A model generated the notes under the pieces. The model was not told where the DNA came from. It worked only from the letters and a program-made list of their open reading frames with translations, and did not search any database. A stretch of DNA of 64,000 bases, taken from the NCBI GenBank assembly GCA_963716585.1, contig CAVQTN010000002.1, positions 1,054,001 to 1,118,000 of the forward strand, in the 5' to 3' direction. Below are positions 17,960 to 25,793 of the stretch, one piece after another (the stretch's first letter is position 1; every line of letters begins with the position of its first letter). The translations under genes were made by a program, and so were the position numbers. The DNA comes from JAICUY01 sp963716585. GTDB lineage: Bacteria > Chloroflexota > Limnocylindria > QHBO01.

Positions 17960-18283
17960 TCAGCCCGAAGTCCGACCGAGCCGGCGGAGGCCGAGGTCCG
18001 CAAACTCGGAAAGCTCGCGGAGTTGCTCGGCGAGGAGTGTGGCGCCCACCGCGGTCAGCCGGTAGGGCCGGCGCCGGTCGACGGTCGTCAGGGCCTCGAT
18101 CAGGCCACGCTCCTCGAGACGGGCGAGCCCGGCGTACAGGGTTCCCGGACCCAGCGGCCGGCCGGTGCCGGCCTCCACGTCGGTCATGATCGCGTAGCCA
18201 TGCTTCGGGCCATCGCTCAGGCTGACGAGGATAAGCAGTGCAGGCTCGGCAAAGCGGCCGAGCTCGGGGATGTGCGTGACCAT
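17960..18283 (-). CDS. PadR family transcriptional regulator
   Basis: 107-residue winged-helix repressor of the short PadR type: LLILVSLSDGPKHGYAIMTDVE, then GPGTLYAGLARLEERGLIEAL, the wing DRRRPYRLTAVGATLLAEQLREL and a short C-terminal helix. These proteins usually repress an adjacent membrane protein or efflux gene and their own gene in response to a ligand. ATG 18283 fits the family start. It leads two multi-TM genes on the minus strand and faces a VOC protein across a palindromic operator. The regulated set is inferred from this arrangement. Confidence 0.9.
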   Translation of the reverse strand: MVTHIPELGRFAEPALLILVSLSDGPKHGYAIMTDVEAGTGRPLGPGTLYAGLARLEERGLIEALTTVDRRRPYRLTAVGATLLAEQLRELSEFADLGLRRLGRTSG

Positions 18284-18297
18284 GCTTGCGACCCTTA

Positions 18298-18320
18298 TAA
18301 CGCTTGGCGATATAGCGTTA
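18298..18320. promoter_or_regulatory. Probable PadR operator, inverted repeat TAACGCT-N9-AGCGTTA
   Basis: A perfect 7-bp inverted repeat (18298-18304 and 18314-18320) with a 9-bp spacer lies 15 bp before the padR ATG in a locally AT-rich patch. It overlaps TATA-like elements (TTATAAC, GATATAG) that could be -10 boxes in either direction. Position and symmetry fit autoregulation by the PadR dimer. Confidence 0.6.
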
Positions 18321-18434
18321 ACAGATATAGTCGCCCGAGGCGCGCCTGTCAAGCCCCAGATGAAGGAACCGCCGATGGGCTCCGTCTCTATGCTGGTGCC
18401 CGCAGAGCACCGATCCCATCGAAGGAGGAATGGC

Positions 18435-18815
18435 ATGTTCCGCGACAGCGCAGCCTACGCCGGGTTCTCGACGAACGACATTGCCCGGGCCAGGCAGTTC
18501 TACGGCGAGACGCTCGGCCTCGAGGTGACCGAGGCGAACGGCATGCTCACGCTTCAATTCGCCAACGGCGGGAGCGTGCTCATCTACCCGAAGGATGACC
18601 ACCAGCCGGCGGCATACACCGTGCTGAACCTGCCGGTTCCCGACGTCGACAGCGCCGTCGACACGCTGACCGCCATGGGCGTCAGCTTCGAGCACTACGA
18701 GGACTCGGGCCAGGATGAGCGTGGCGTCATGCGACAGTGGGGCCCGCCGATCGCGTGGTTCAAGGATCCTGCCGGGAACATCCTGTCGGTGATCGAGACG
18801 ACCGAGCCGTCGTGA
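18435..18815 (+). CDS. VOC (glyoxalase/bleomycin-resistance) family protein
   Basis: 126-residue vicinal-oxygen-chelate fold protein: two beta-alpha-beta-beta-beta modules, starting SAAYAGFSTNDIARARQFYGETLGLEV, with EANGMLTLQFANGGSVLIYPKDD and ending WFKDPAGNILSVIE. Family members bind a divalent metal and act as lyases, dioxygenases or drug binders; here the substrate is unknown. AGGAGG lies about 7 bases before ATG 18435. It is divergent from padR across the palindromic operator and may be co-regulated. A hairpin lies shortly after its stop. Confidence 0.88.
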   Translation: MFRDSAAYAGFSTNDIARARQFYGETLGLEVTEANGMLTLQFANGGSVLIYPKDDHQPAAYTVLNLPVPDVDSAVDTLTAMGVSFEHYEDSGQDERGVMRQWGPPIAWFKDPAGNILSVIETTEPS

Positions 18816-18833
18816 TCTGAGGTCGATACCAAA

Positions 18834-18860
18834 AGCCGCCCCGACGAGGTCGGGACGGCT
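18834..18860 (-). terminator. Rho-independent terminator for the ABM-domain gene (possibly bidirectional)
   Basis: AGCCGcCCCGAC / GTCGGGaCGGCT forms a 12-bp stem with one mismatch and a GAG loop. On the minus strand the stem is followed by TTTTGG, the better terminator orientation, just downstream of the gene at 18932-19237. It also lies 20 bp after the VOC stop on the plus strand. Confidence 0.7.
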
Positions 18861-18931
18861 GTTGTGGCTGCGCGCGCAGAGGCTGGCGGGTAGGCCGACC
18901 GGTCGCGCAGCGCAGCCTGCGCGAGGACGAG

Positions 18932-19237
18932 CTAGGCCGAGACGGGAACGCCGCGGAACAGCGCGAGGTTGCCGATCTGGGTGGTCAGCAGCCGCACGCG
19001 GTCGGCGATGTTGGCCTTGACCCAGGTCGCGCTGATGCCGGCAGACTTCTGGGCCTCCTCGCGAGTCTCCCAGATGCTGATCGAGACAACCTTGTGGTCG
19101 CCCGCGTCAACCAGTCCGAAGTTCACGAAGCCCGGCTCCTTGACGAACATCGGCAGGATGCCATTCTCGGCAAGGCCGGTCAGCTCGTCGAAGGTGCCCT
19201 TGGTGACGTCGTACGTAGAGAGTCTGGTGTAGCGCAT
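18932..19237 (-). CDS. Antibiotic biosynthesis monooxygenase (ABM)-like domain protein
   Basis: 101-residue single-domain alpha/beta-barrel protein: MRYTRLSTYDVTKGTFDEL, GILPMFVKEPGFVNFGLVDAGDHKVVSISIWETREEAQKS, ending GNLALFRGVPVSA. This is the pattern of dimeric ABM/YgiN-like proteins (quinol oxygenases, haem-degrading or stress proteins); the substrate cannot be inferred. AGAGGAG five bases before ATG 19237 supports the start. It is monocistronic, with a terminator hairpin downstream at 18834-18860. Confidence 0.8.
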   Translation of the reverse strand: MRYTRLSTYDVTKGTFDELTGLAENGILPMFVKEPGFVNFGLVDAGDHKVVSISIWETREEAQKSAGISATWVKANIADRVRLLTTQIGNLALFRGVPVSA

Positions 19238-19354
19238 TGCTTCTCCTCTATGGTGCGGCTAAGTCGATACGAAACGGATTCGCCGATGGCTCGCCGTCGT
19301 TCGAAGGGCCAGAGGATCAATCGATTCGCAGCCTTGCAGCCGATGAACGCAGTG

Positions 19355-19376
19355 TATCACGAAACTGACCGTGATA
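19355..19376. promoter_or_regulatory. Inverted repeat TATCACG-N8-CGTGATA upstream of a two-gene operon
   Basis: A perfect 7-bp inverted repeat (19355-19361 and 19370-19376), 35 bp before the gene at 19411 and within an AT-rich patch that includes TATATT. A third half-site-like TGTCACAG follows at 19381. It looks like an operator or promoter region; the regulator is unknown. Confidence 0.45.
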
Positions 19377-19410
19377 TATTTGTCACAGAGCTGTTACGCA
19401 TAAGTACAGG

Positions 19411-19842
19411 ATGGTTCGAGTGCCCAGGATCGAATTCGAGGCCGATACGGAGGAGGAGCTCGTCGCCCTGGCATCGCGATGGGTGATGGGTCCACAGCGC
19501 ACCCCCGGGGGCCCTGTCGGCGGCCAGGCGGACCAGGCGGACCTGCGGCGACGACAGCTGGGGGAGGTCCTCAACGCCATTCGCGGTGCGGACAGCCGGC
19601 GCCTGCTGCGCGAGGTCGCCGAACTGTCGACGCGTAACGCGGCGCTCGTGCTGGACGCGGACCTGGCGGCCCGATACGGGAAGCAGACCGGTACTGCCTT
19701 CGCCGGCATCGTGGCGGGCCCCAACAAGGTCATGCGACGCGTGGCACGTCGAGACCTCATCTCCTGGGACGCGGATGCTCGCGGATACCGCATGGATCCC
19801 GCCGACGCCGAGATCGTGCTCGAGCGGTGGCCGGGCGCGTGA
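19411..19842 (+). CDS. Hypothetical protein, 143 residues
   Basis: Soluble protein without membrane segments. The N-terminus RIEFEADTEEELVALASRWV is acidic, a Gly/Pro/Gln-rich linker follows, and the C-terminal half looks like a small helical, possibly winged-helix domain: QLGEVLNAIRGADSRRLLREVAELSTRN, GTAFAGIVAGPNKVMRRVARRDLISWD, ARGYRMDPADAEIVLERW. That pattern would suit a DNA-binding or adaptor role but I cannot name a family. ATG 19411 is used; GTG 19420 has better spacing from AGGATGG. It overlaps the next gene by GTGA. Confidence 0.7.
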   Translation: MVRVPRIEFEADTEEELVALASRWVMGPQRTPGGPVGGQADQADLRRRQLGEVLNAIRGADSRRLLREVAELSTRNAALVLDADLAARYGKQTGTAFAGIVAGPNKVMRRVARRDLISWDADARGYRMDPADAEIVLERWPGA

Positions 19843-20543
19843 GCCCCGCGCGCACGCCCGCCCCGGGCGTCTTCCATGCGCTCGGCGCCGGCGTGGCGGG
19901 CTTCGTCACCAATGCGTGGCGCTTCCTGGTGGCGAACGTCGTGTTCGGCGCGCTGCTGCTGGCCATGGCGCTGCTGGCGGGCCGCTACCCGATTGCCTAT
20001 CTGCTGGCCATCCCGATCATCCTGCCGGTGGCCGGCATGATGCGCATGGCCGCGGCCCAGGTGCGGACCGGTCGAGCCAGCCTGCGCGACTTCGCAGACC
20101 CGATGCGACGGCCGTGGACCATCCTCGGCTTGGGGACGATCCAGCTGGTCGTGGCCGTGGTGATGTGGATCGACGTGGTGGTCGGGCTCGGATCGGGACA
20201 GCTCCTGCCGGCGATCCTGGCGGTCGGGGCGCTCTACCTGCTGCTGGCCGTCTGGTCCTATGCGCTGATCGCCTGGCCGTTGCTGCTCGATCCGTTGCGC
20301 GACGGCGTGCCGCTGCGTGCCCGCCTGGCGCTCGGGGTGCAGATCCTGCTCGCCCACCCGATGCGCATCCTGGCCTTCGCCGTCCTGAGCGGGGCCCTGC
20401 TGGCGCTGGCCACCGCCGCGATCCAGATCGTGGCTGTCTTCGGGCTGGCGCTCATCTGGCTGTCGATCGCCAACTTCACGCTGCCCCTCGCCGACCGATT
20501 CGAGGCGGGGCTCACCCCGCTCGACGACGAGGCGACAGGCTAG
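19839..20543 (+). CDS. Hypothetical integral membrane protein
   Basis: 234-residue membrane protein, read from GTG 19839, which overlaps the upstream stop as GTGA. It has about six helices: FLVANVVFGALLLAMALLAG, IAYLLAIPIILPVAGMMRM, TILGLGTIQLVVAVVMWIDV, LLPAILAVGALYLLLAVWSY, ILAFAVLSGALLALATAA and IVAVFGLALIWLSIANFTL. The spacing resembles DUF624/YesL-like or related small membrane proteins, but I do not see a diagnostic motif. It probably works with the upstream soluble protein. Confidence 0.75.
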   Translation: MSPARTPAPGVFHALGAGVAGFVTNAWRFLVANVVFGALLLAMALLAGRYPIAYLLAIPIILPVAGMMRMAAAQVRTGRASLRDFADPMRRPWTILGLGTIQLVVAVVMWIDVVVGLGSGQLLPAILAVGALYLLLAVWSYALIAWPLLLDPLRDGVPLRARLALGVQILLAHPMRILAFAVLSGALLALATAAIQIVAVFGLALIWLSIANFTLPLADRFEAGLTPLDDEATG

Positions 20544-20562
20544 GGCCCGGCGGGCTCCGTGT

Positions 20563-21243
20563 TCAGCCCGGCCGCGGAACGAACGCGACGCAGCAGTACC
20601 CGGGCCGCGGATCGAGGACGGGGTGCAGCTCCGTCACGCCGGCGCCGTGGCTGATCCCCTCGGCCATCGCCAGGTTGGTGCCGCACATGAGCGGTCGATG
20701 CTCCTCGACCAGGCCATGGAACGGGCAGTTGCGCAGGCGGATGGTGCCGCTCGCCTCGAGGTGTGGCTCATAGCCGCCGGCTTCAAGCGCGGTCATCAGC
20801 CGTCTCGTGGGTCGGCCATGCCTGGCGCCTCTCCCCAATGACTCGCCGAGGTCGCGCGCGGCCACGTCGAGCGGCTCGGGGACCGACTCGCCGGTCATCT
20901 CGCCGAGGGCGGTGGCGAACAGCTCCGCGGCGCGCCGGTATTGCCGCTCGGGCAGCGCGACGCTGAACTCGCGGTCGGCGCGCCAGTACACGCGCGCCGG
21001 GCGCCCGGCGCCCGGACCGACCTTGCCGCTCAATCGTCGATAGTCGGCATCGAGCAGCCCGCCGGCCTTGAGCCGATCGAGATGGAACGTGGCCAGCGCG
21101 CGAGTGATGCCGAGCGCCCTGGCCGCCTCTTCGCGCCCGACCGGCCTTGCCTGGGCGACGACCCAGTCGTAGAGCCTGCGGCGCATCGGCTCCTCAAGCA
21201 GGCCGATGGCGACCAGGTCCTGGTCTCGCGATCCCTTCGACAT
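20563..21243 (-). CDS. HTH transcriptional regulator with C-terminal cysteine cluster (SufR/ArsR-like)
   Basis: 226-residue regulator. The N-terminal winged helix (residues 10-60) reads LVAIGLLEEPMRRRLYDWV, REEAARALGITRALATFHL, DRLKAGGLL. The C-terminal half carries conserved cysteines at about 173 (RNCPFH), 187 (LMCG) and 217-218 (YCCVAF), arranged as in regulators that bind an Fe-S cluster or metal, such as SufR. It could sense oxygen, iron or redox state (inference). It is divergent from the folE operon with 96 bp between starts, where several GATAGA/TCTATC half-sites occur, so folE control is likely. Confidence 0.82.
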   Translation of the reverse strand: MSKGSRDQDLVAIGLLEEPMRRRLYDWVVAQARPVGREEAARALGITRALATFHLDRLKAGGLLDADYRRLSGKVGPGAGRPARVYWRADREFSVALPERQYRRAAELFATALGEMTGESVPEPLDVAARDLGESLGRGARHGRPTRRLMTALEAGGYEPHLEASGTIRLRNCPFHGLVEEHRPLMCGTNLAMAEGISHGAGVTELHPVLDPRPGYCCVAFVPRPG

Positions 21244-21251
21244 GCGCCGAG

Positions 21252-21330
21252 TCTATCACATGGGTTCGCTACCGATAGAGTTGACAGAGGACGCCTCGAC
21301 GGTGTATCTATAGCCATACCAAGAGATAGA
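21252..21330. promoter_or_regulatory. Divergent regulatory region with repeated GATAGA/TCTATC half-sites
   Basis: TCTATC (21252-21257) and GATAGA (21274-21279) form an inverted repeat. TATCTATAG follows at 21305-21313 and GATAGA again at 21324-21329. They surround a promoter and separate the cysteine-cluster regulator from folE, so they are candidate binding sites for that regulator. Confidence 0.45.
21281..21310 (+). promoter_or_regulatory. Promoter of the folE operon (TTGACA-N18-TATCTA)
   Basis: TTGACA at 21281-21286 is an exact -35 consensus; TATCTA at 21305-21310 is an acceptable -10 at 18-bp spacing. Transcription would start near 21317, leaving a leader of about 23 nt with AAGGTG before ATG 21340. 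Confidence 0.6.
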
Positions 21331-21339
21331 AGGTGACCG

Positions 21340-22050
21340 ATGCCGGTGACCGACGCCGAGGTTTTCGAGGACCCCATGACCCTGACCCATCAGCACGCCA
21401 ACGGCACCACGCCGCCCGCCCCCAGGATCGCCTGGCTGGCCGATCGACCGCGTGCCATCACTCCCGAGCAGCACGAGCGTTTCGAGGGCCATCTCGCCGA
21501 GATCCTCGGCAGCCTGGGACTCGATCTGCAGACGCCCGGCACGGCCGACACACCACGGCGCTTCCTGGACGCGCTCATCGATGCCACCGAGGGCTACGCC
21601 GGCGACCCGAAGCTGATGACCGTCTTCCCGACCGAATGTTATGGCGACGCCAGCTGCGAGCTGGCCCAGATCGTCGAGGGACCGATCCCGTTCTACGCCC
21701 TGTGCGAGCACCACGCCCTGCCGTTCTTCGGCAAGGCGTACGTCGGCTATGTGGCACACGACCAGATCATCGGCATCAGCAAGCTCACGCGACTGGTCCG
21801 CGTCCTCACCCGCCGCTTCGGCGTACAGGAGCGCATGACACACCAGATCGCCACGTCGCTGTCCGACCTGCTCAATGCTCACGGTGTGGCGGTCTACCTC
21901 GAGGCCGATCACCTGTGCACCCAGATGCGCGGCGTGCGCGAGGACGGCTCGACGACGCGCACGACCGCGTACCGCGGCGTGTACGAGAAGGATCCGGCGC
22001 TGCGCAGCGAGTTCTTCGAGGTTGCCGGCATCCATCGCGCGGCACGCTGA
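21340..22050 (+). CDS. folE: GTP cyclohydrolase I
   Basis: 236-residue enzyme converting GTP to 7,8-dihydroneopterin triphosphate, the entry to folate and pterin synthesis. Zinc ligands are in FYALCEHHALPFFGK (Cys122 and the following His pair) and HLCTQMRG (Cys193). Other family blocks are TPRRFLDALIDATEGY, GISKLTRLV and QERMTHQIA. AAGGTG precedes ATG 21340. The next gene starts inside its stop (TGATG), so folE leads a four-gene operon with a RibD-like reductase, an FAD reductase and a glycosyltransferase. Its first 45 residues are an extension, with a possible alternative start at Met13. Confidence 0.97.
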   Translation: MPVTDAEVFEDPMTLTHQHANGTTPPAPRIAWLADRPRAITPEQHERFEGHLAEILGSLGLDLQTPGTADTPRRFLDALIDATEGYAGDPKLMTVFPTECYGDASCELAQIVEGPIPFYALCEHHALPFFGKAYVGYVAHDQIIGISKLTRLVRVLTRRFGVQERMTHQIATSLSDLLNAHGVAVYLEADHLCTQMRGVREDGSTTRTTAYRGVYEKDPALRSEFFEVAGIHRAAR

Positions 22051-22907
22051 TGCTCGCCCCGGCTCCGTCCGTCGACCTGCAGTCGCTGGTCGAGCCCCCG
22101 TTGCCGGAGGGACCGATGCGTGGCGGTGCGCTGCCGGAGCGCCTGCGCGCCCGGTACGGCGGTGAGCTGGCCGTCAGCCTCCGCACCGATCGGCCGACGG
22201 TCATGGTCAACTTCGTCTCCACGCTCGACGGCGTGACGTCCTACAACACGGCCGACGCCACCGGCGGTGGGGAGATCAGCGGGTTCTTCGAGCCGGATCG
22301 CTTCGTCATGGGACTCCTGCGCTCCCTCGCCGACGTCGTGCTGATCGGCGCGGGCACGCTGCGCGCCGACCGCGGCGGCGCATGGACACCCGGCGTCGTC
22401 CACCCGGAACGCGCCCGCGACTTCGCGGAGCTGCGCGCGTCGCTGGGTCTGCCGCCGAATCCATTGACGGCGGTGCTCAGTGCGTCGGGCTCGCTGGACC
22501 TTTCGCATCCGGGTCTCACGGATCCGAACGTCGCCGTCCTGGTCATCACGACCGTGGCCGGCGCGGCTCTCCTGGCGCGCCAGCCTGTTCCCGGCCATGT
22601 CGAGGTCCGCGTGGTGGGCGACGGCGCCGTCGAGCCAGGGGCCGTCCTCGATCTGCTCGGCGAGCGCGGTGCGGCGCTTGTCCTGTGCGAAGGCGGACCG
22701 CGAGTCCTGGGCGAGCTCCTGGCCGCACGTCTTGTCGACGAGCTCTTCCTGACGATCGCACCGCAGCTCGCCGGGCGGTCGCCGCTCACGCCGCGCCTGG
22801 CTCTCGTCGAGGACACCGCATTCAGCGTGGCCGACGCACGCTGGGGCCGGCTGATCGGCCTGCGCCGTGCCGGCGATCACCTCTTCACGCGCTACCAGTT
22901 TCGCTAA
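22050..22907 (+). CDS. RibD C-terminal/dihydrofolate-reductase-like reductase
   Basis: 285-residue NADPH-dependent reductase of the RibD_C/DHFR fold. Family signatures are VMVNFVSTLDGVTSYN, ADVVLIGAGTLRADRG, the nucleotide-binding ALVLCEGGPRVLGELLAA and VDELFLTIAPQLAG. Such proteins reduce pyrimidine intermediates in riboflavin synthesis or act as dihydrofolate/pterin reductases. Because it is translationally coupled to folE (TGATG), reduction of a pterin or dihydrofolate is the more attractive role, but no deaminase domain or folA is present to settle this. Confidence 0.85.
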   Translation: MLAPAPSVDLQSLVEPPLPEGPMRGGALPERLRARYGGELAVSLRTDRPTVMVNFVSTLDGVTSYNTADATGGGEISGFFEPDRFVMGLLRSLADVVLIGAGTLRADRGGAWTPGVVHPERARDFAELRASLGLPPNPLTAVLSASGSLDLSHPGLTDPNVAVLVITTVAGAALLARQPVPGHVEVRVVGDGAVEPGAVLDLLGERGAALVLCEGGPRVLGELLAARLVDELFLTIAPQLAGRSPLTPRLALVEDTAFSVADARWGRLIGLRRAGDHLFTRYQFR

Positions 22908-22926
22908 CGCAGAAGGACGGCAAGGC

Positions 22927-24147
22927 ATGGACAAGCTCGATTCGGTGGTCATCGTCGGCGGGGGATTGGCGGGCGCCACCGCGGCGTTCGCGCTCCGTGA
23001 GCATGGCTTCAGCGGACAGGTCACCCTCGTCGGCCAGGAGGACGCGGTCCCCTACGAGCGTCCGCCGCTCTCGAAGGGGTACCTCCGCGGCGAGGAGACG
23101 CTCGAGCAGGCCCAGGTCCGGCCCCTGGCCGCCTACGAGGCGCAGGACGTCGAGCTGTGGTCCGGTCGTCGGGCGGTGACGCTCGATCCGTTCGCACGCC
23201 GCCTGAACCTGGACGACGGCACCGACCTGACCTACGACTCGTTGCTCCTCGCGACCGGGGCGGCACCACGCCAGCTGGCAGCCACGCGTGCGTACCTGCC
23301 CGGCGTGCTTTACCTGCGCACGGCGGCCGATGCGGATGCGCTACGCCGTGCCGCCGACGAGGCGACCGCGATCGCCGTCGTCGGTGGCGGATGGATCGGC
23401 AGTGAGGCCGCTGCCTCGCTGAAGCAGCTCGGCCACGACGTGACGCTCATCTCCAACCTGCCGCGGCCACTGGAGCGGGTCCTGGGCCCCGAGGTCGCCG
23501 AGGTGTATCGCGGCCTGCACGCCGAGCACGGCGTGCGGCTGGTCCACGGCCACGTCGCCAGCCTGGCCGGCGACGATCGCGTCGAGGGCGTGCTGCTGGC
23601 CGACGGCCAGCGGGTTGCCGCCGACCTCGTCCTCGTGGGCGTCGGCGCCGCGCCGCGCACCAAGCTGGCATTGCGCGCCGGCCTGGAGACCGCCGAGGGC
23701 GGCATCGCCGTCGACGAGTACCTGCGCAGCTCGATCCCGAACATCTACGCCGCCGGCGATGTTGCCGCGGCCTGGCATCCACGCTTCGGACGGCACCTGC
23801 GGGTCGAACACTGGGACAACGCCATCCACCAGGGGAAGGCGGCCGCGGCGAACATTCTCGGCGCCAACGAGCCCTATGCCCGGACGCCATATTTCTACTC
23901 GGACCAGTTCGACCTGGGCATGGAATACCGCGGCCTGGCGCCACAATGGGGCGAGGTCGTCATCCGAGGCGACCTCGAGGCGCGGCAGTTCCATGCCTTC
24001 TGGCTGGCCGATGGTCGCGTCATCGCCGCCATGAACGCCAACCTGTGGGACGACGGCGAGGAGCTGCAGCAGCTCGTCGAGTCGGAGGAGCGCGTCGACC
24101 GCGCCCGGCTGGCCGACCCCGCGGTGCCGCTCGCCGACGCCGCCTGA
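22927..24147 (+). CDS. FAD-dependent NAD(P)H:ferredoxin reductase-like oxidoreductase
   Basis: 406-residue flavoprotein of the rhodocoxin/putidaredoxin reductase type. The FAD motif GGGLAGATAAFALREHG is at residues 11-27, the substrate-side motif PYERPPLSKGYLRG near 43-56, the NAD-binding VVGGGWIGSEAAASLKQLG near 155 and the second FAD motif IYAAGDVAAA near 275. It transfers electrons from NAD(P)H to a ferredoxin or similar carrier; no partner gene is adjacent. ATG 22927 follows AAGGACGGCAAGGC. It is 20 bp after the RibD-like gene, and its own stop contains the ATG of the glycosyltransferase. Confidence 0.92.
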   Translation: MDKLDSVVIVGGGLAGATAAFALREHGFSGQVTLVGQEDAVPYERPPLSKGYLRGEETLEQAQVRPLAAYEAQDVELWSGRRAVTLDPFARRLNLDDGTDLTYDSLLLATGAAPRQLAATRAYLPGVLYLRTAADADALRRAADEATAIAVVGGGWIGSEAAASLKQLGHDVTLISNLPRPLERVLGPEVAEVYRGLHAEHGVRLVHGHVASLAGDDRVEGVLLADGQRVAADLVLVGVGAAPRTKLALRAGLETAEGGIAVDEYLRSSIPNIYAAGDVAAAWHPRFGRHLRVEHWDNAIHQGKAAAANILGANEPYARTPYFYSDQFDLGMEYRGLAPQWGEVVIRGDLEARQFHAFWLADGRVIAAMNANLWDDGEELQQLVESEERVDRARLADPAVPLADAA

Positions 24148-25190
24148 TGCGCGTGGCGCTCGTCGCCTCGCTCGTCTCGCCGATCGTGCCGGCAGAGGCC
24201 AACGGGCCGCATGCCGTCATCGGCGACCTTGCGCGCGGGCTGGGGCAGCGCGGCCACGACGTGATGGTCTACGCGGCCGATGGATCGATGATCGATGGGG
24301 CCGAGGTGATGCAGATCCCGGTCGATGCGGCTGCGGGCGGCGCCAGCTTCAGCTTCGAGCATGCCGCGAGTGCCGAGGCAACCTCCGCGCTGAACCGGGG
24401 CTACGCCCGGCTGTTCGCGCAGCTGCGCCATGACGAGCCCGATGCGGTCAGCCAGCACGCCTTCGACGCGGCGGCAATCGACCTGGCCGACGGGCTGCCC
24501 GCGCTCCACACCCTGCACCTGCCGCCAATCGACGTCGAGGTGGTGGCCGCCCTGCGGCGGTCCGACGCGCCGCGCTCGACGCCCTCGGATGCCGCGCGCC
24601 TGGCGTGGGAGCGGGCGGGCGTCCCGGGAGTGACCGTCCTGCGCAACGGCGTGCCGACGCCCGACCCGATGCGCGGGCCGGTCCTGCCGGTCGCCCTGGT
24701 CGCCGGTCGCATCTCGCCCGAGAAGGGCACTGATGCCGCCATCCGCGTCGCACGCCGGGCCGGCCTGGCCGTCCTGCTGGCTGGCGACGTCTATGACCGG
24801 CGCTACTTCGGCGACACGGTGGAGCCGATGCTGCGTCCCGGCGAATGGATTGGCCCGGTTCCTCGTGGAGCCCTCTTCGAGCTGATGGCCCACTCCGCGG
24901 TGCTGCTCATGCCGGTTCGCCGCGATGAGACCTTTGGCCTCGTCGCCGCGGAGGCGCAGATGGTCGGTTGTCCGGTGGCGGGCTATCGGCGCGGCGCGCT
25001 GCACGAGATCGTGCGACAGGGGCAAGGCGGCTGGCTGGTCGATCCGGGCGACGAGGATGCGCTCGCCGCCGCCGTGTTCAGCGCGCGCGGCCTCGATCGG
25101 TCGATCATCCGTCGGCGGGCGCGCGCCGAGCTGGGGGTCGACCGCATGGTCGACGACTACGAGCACGCGCTGCTGCACGTGGCCGCGTAG
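24147..25190 (+). CDS. GT4-type glycosyltransferase
   Basis: 347-residue GT-B glycosyltransferase. The N-terminal glycine-rich opening MRVALVASLVSPIVPAEANG is typical of the group that binds a nucleotide-sugar donor. VALVAGRISPEKGTDAAIRVA marks the start of the C-terminal Rossmann domain, and RRDETFGLVAAEAQMVGCPV near 255-275 holds the donor-binding acidic residues of GT4. It starts inside the stop of the FAD reductase gene (TGATG). Presence in a pterin/flavin operon raises the possibility of a glycosylated pterin or other small molecule, but this is speculative. Confidence 0.88.
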   Translation: MRVALVASLVSPIVPAEANGPHAVIGDLARGLGQRGHDVMVYAADGSMIDGAEVMQIPVDAAAGGASFSFEHAASAEATSALNRGYARLFAQLRHDEPDAVSQHAFDAAAIDLADGLPALHTLHLPPIDVEVVAALRRSDAPRSTPSDAARLAWERAGVPGVTVLRNGVPTPDPMRGPVLPVALVAGRISPEKGTDAAIRVARRAGLAVLLAGDVYDRRYFGDTVEPMLRPGEWIGPVPRGALFELMAHSAVLLMPVRRDETFGLVAAEAQMVGCPVAGYRRGALHEIVRQGQGGWLVDPGDEDALAAAVFSARGLDRSIIRRRARAELGVDRMVDDYEHALLHVAA

Positions 25191-25237
25191 GTCCGGGCTG
25201 CGCCCCGAGTCCGCCCCCGTGGGATGGGCCGTGCCCG

Positions 25238-25243
25238 TAAGAT
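25238..25243 (+). promoter_or_regulatory. -10 element TAAGAT before the GNAT gene
   Basis: TAAGAT is followed by seven bases and GTG 25251, the same arrangement as at cysC, serA and other genes here; it supports the GTG start and a leaderless mRNA. Confidence 0.4.
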
Positions 25244-25250
25244 CCGCTGC

Positions 25251-25769
25251 GTGACCGACACCATCCACACAGCACGCCTCGACCTGGCGCTGTTGACGCC
25301 GGGCGATCTCGTGGCGCTCGCCCAGGGCGACCCGCCACCCGACCTCGCCGCCATCGCCAACCTGCCCGAGGCCTGGCGGGTTGACATCAGCTGGCTCGCA
25401 AGCATGCGGCTGCGCCAGATCACCGAGCATCCGGACCACGCGCCCTGGCTCCTGCGCGCGATCGTGCTGCGCCAGGGCGATCAGCCGGCCATCGGACACA
25501 TCAATTTCCACGGCCCCCCGGACGAGGGCGGTGTACCCGAAGTGGGCTACTCGCTGCTCCCGGAGTTCCGCGGCAAGGGCTACGCCGTCGAGGCCGTCCG
25601 CGGCCTGTTCGACTGGGCGCATGGTGAGCATGGCGTGAGCCGCTTCCGCGCCTCGATCGCGCCCGACAACGAACGATCGCAGAACCTCGTCGCCAAGCTC
25701 GGGTTCACGAAGGTCGGCGAGCAATGGGACGAGGAAGATGGCCTGGAGTGGGTCTTCGAGACCCCGTGA
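25251..25769 (+). CDS. GNAT family N-acetyltransferase
   Basis: 172-residue acetyltransferase of the RimJ/RimL-like GNAT subgroup: TIHTARLDLALLTPGDLVAL at the start, acceptor-side IGHINFHG, and the acetyl-CoA-binding motif A region VGYSLLPEFRGKGYAVEAVRGLFDWA with the R-G-x-G-[YA] turn. It ends RSQNLVAKLGFTKVGEQWDEEDGLEWVF. It probably acetylates a small molecule or protein N-terminus. GTG 25251 was chosen over ATG 25224 because the family start lies there and a -10 is correctly placed. It is convergent with panB. Confidence 0.88.
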   Translation: MTDTIHTARLDLALLTPGDLVALAQGDPPPDLAAIANLPEAWRVDISWLASMRLRQITEHPDHAPWLLRAIVLRQGDQPAIGHINFHGPPDEGGVPEVGYSLLPEFRGKGYAVEAVRGLFDWAHGEHGVSRFRASIAPDNERSQNLVAKLGFTKVGEQWDEEDGLEWVFETP

Positions 25770-25793
25770 CGATGCGATCGGCTGGGCCGCGCG

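Noticed and set aside
21311..21339. Pterin-sensing riboswitch upstream of folE
   Set aside because: The leader is only about 23 nt from the inferred start. The genes with metal transporters likewise have no leader, so no riboswitch fits.
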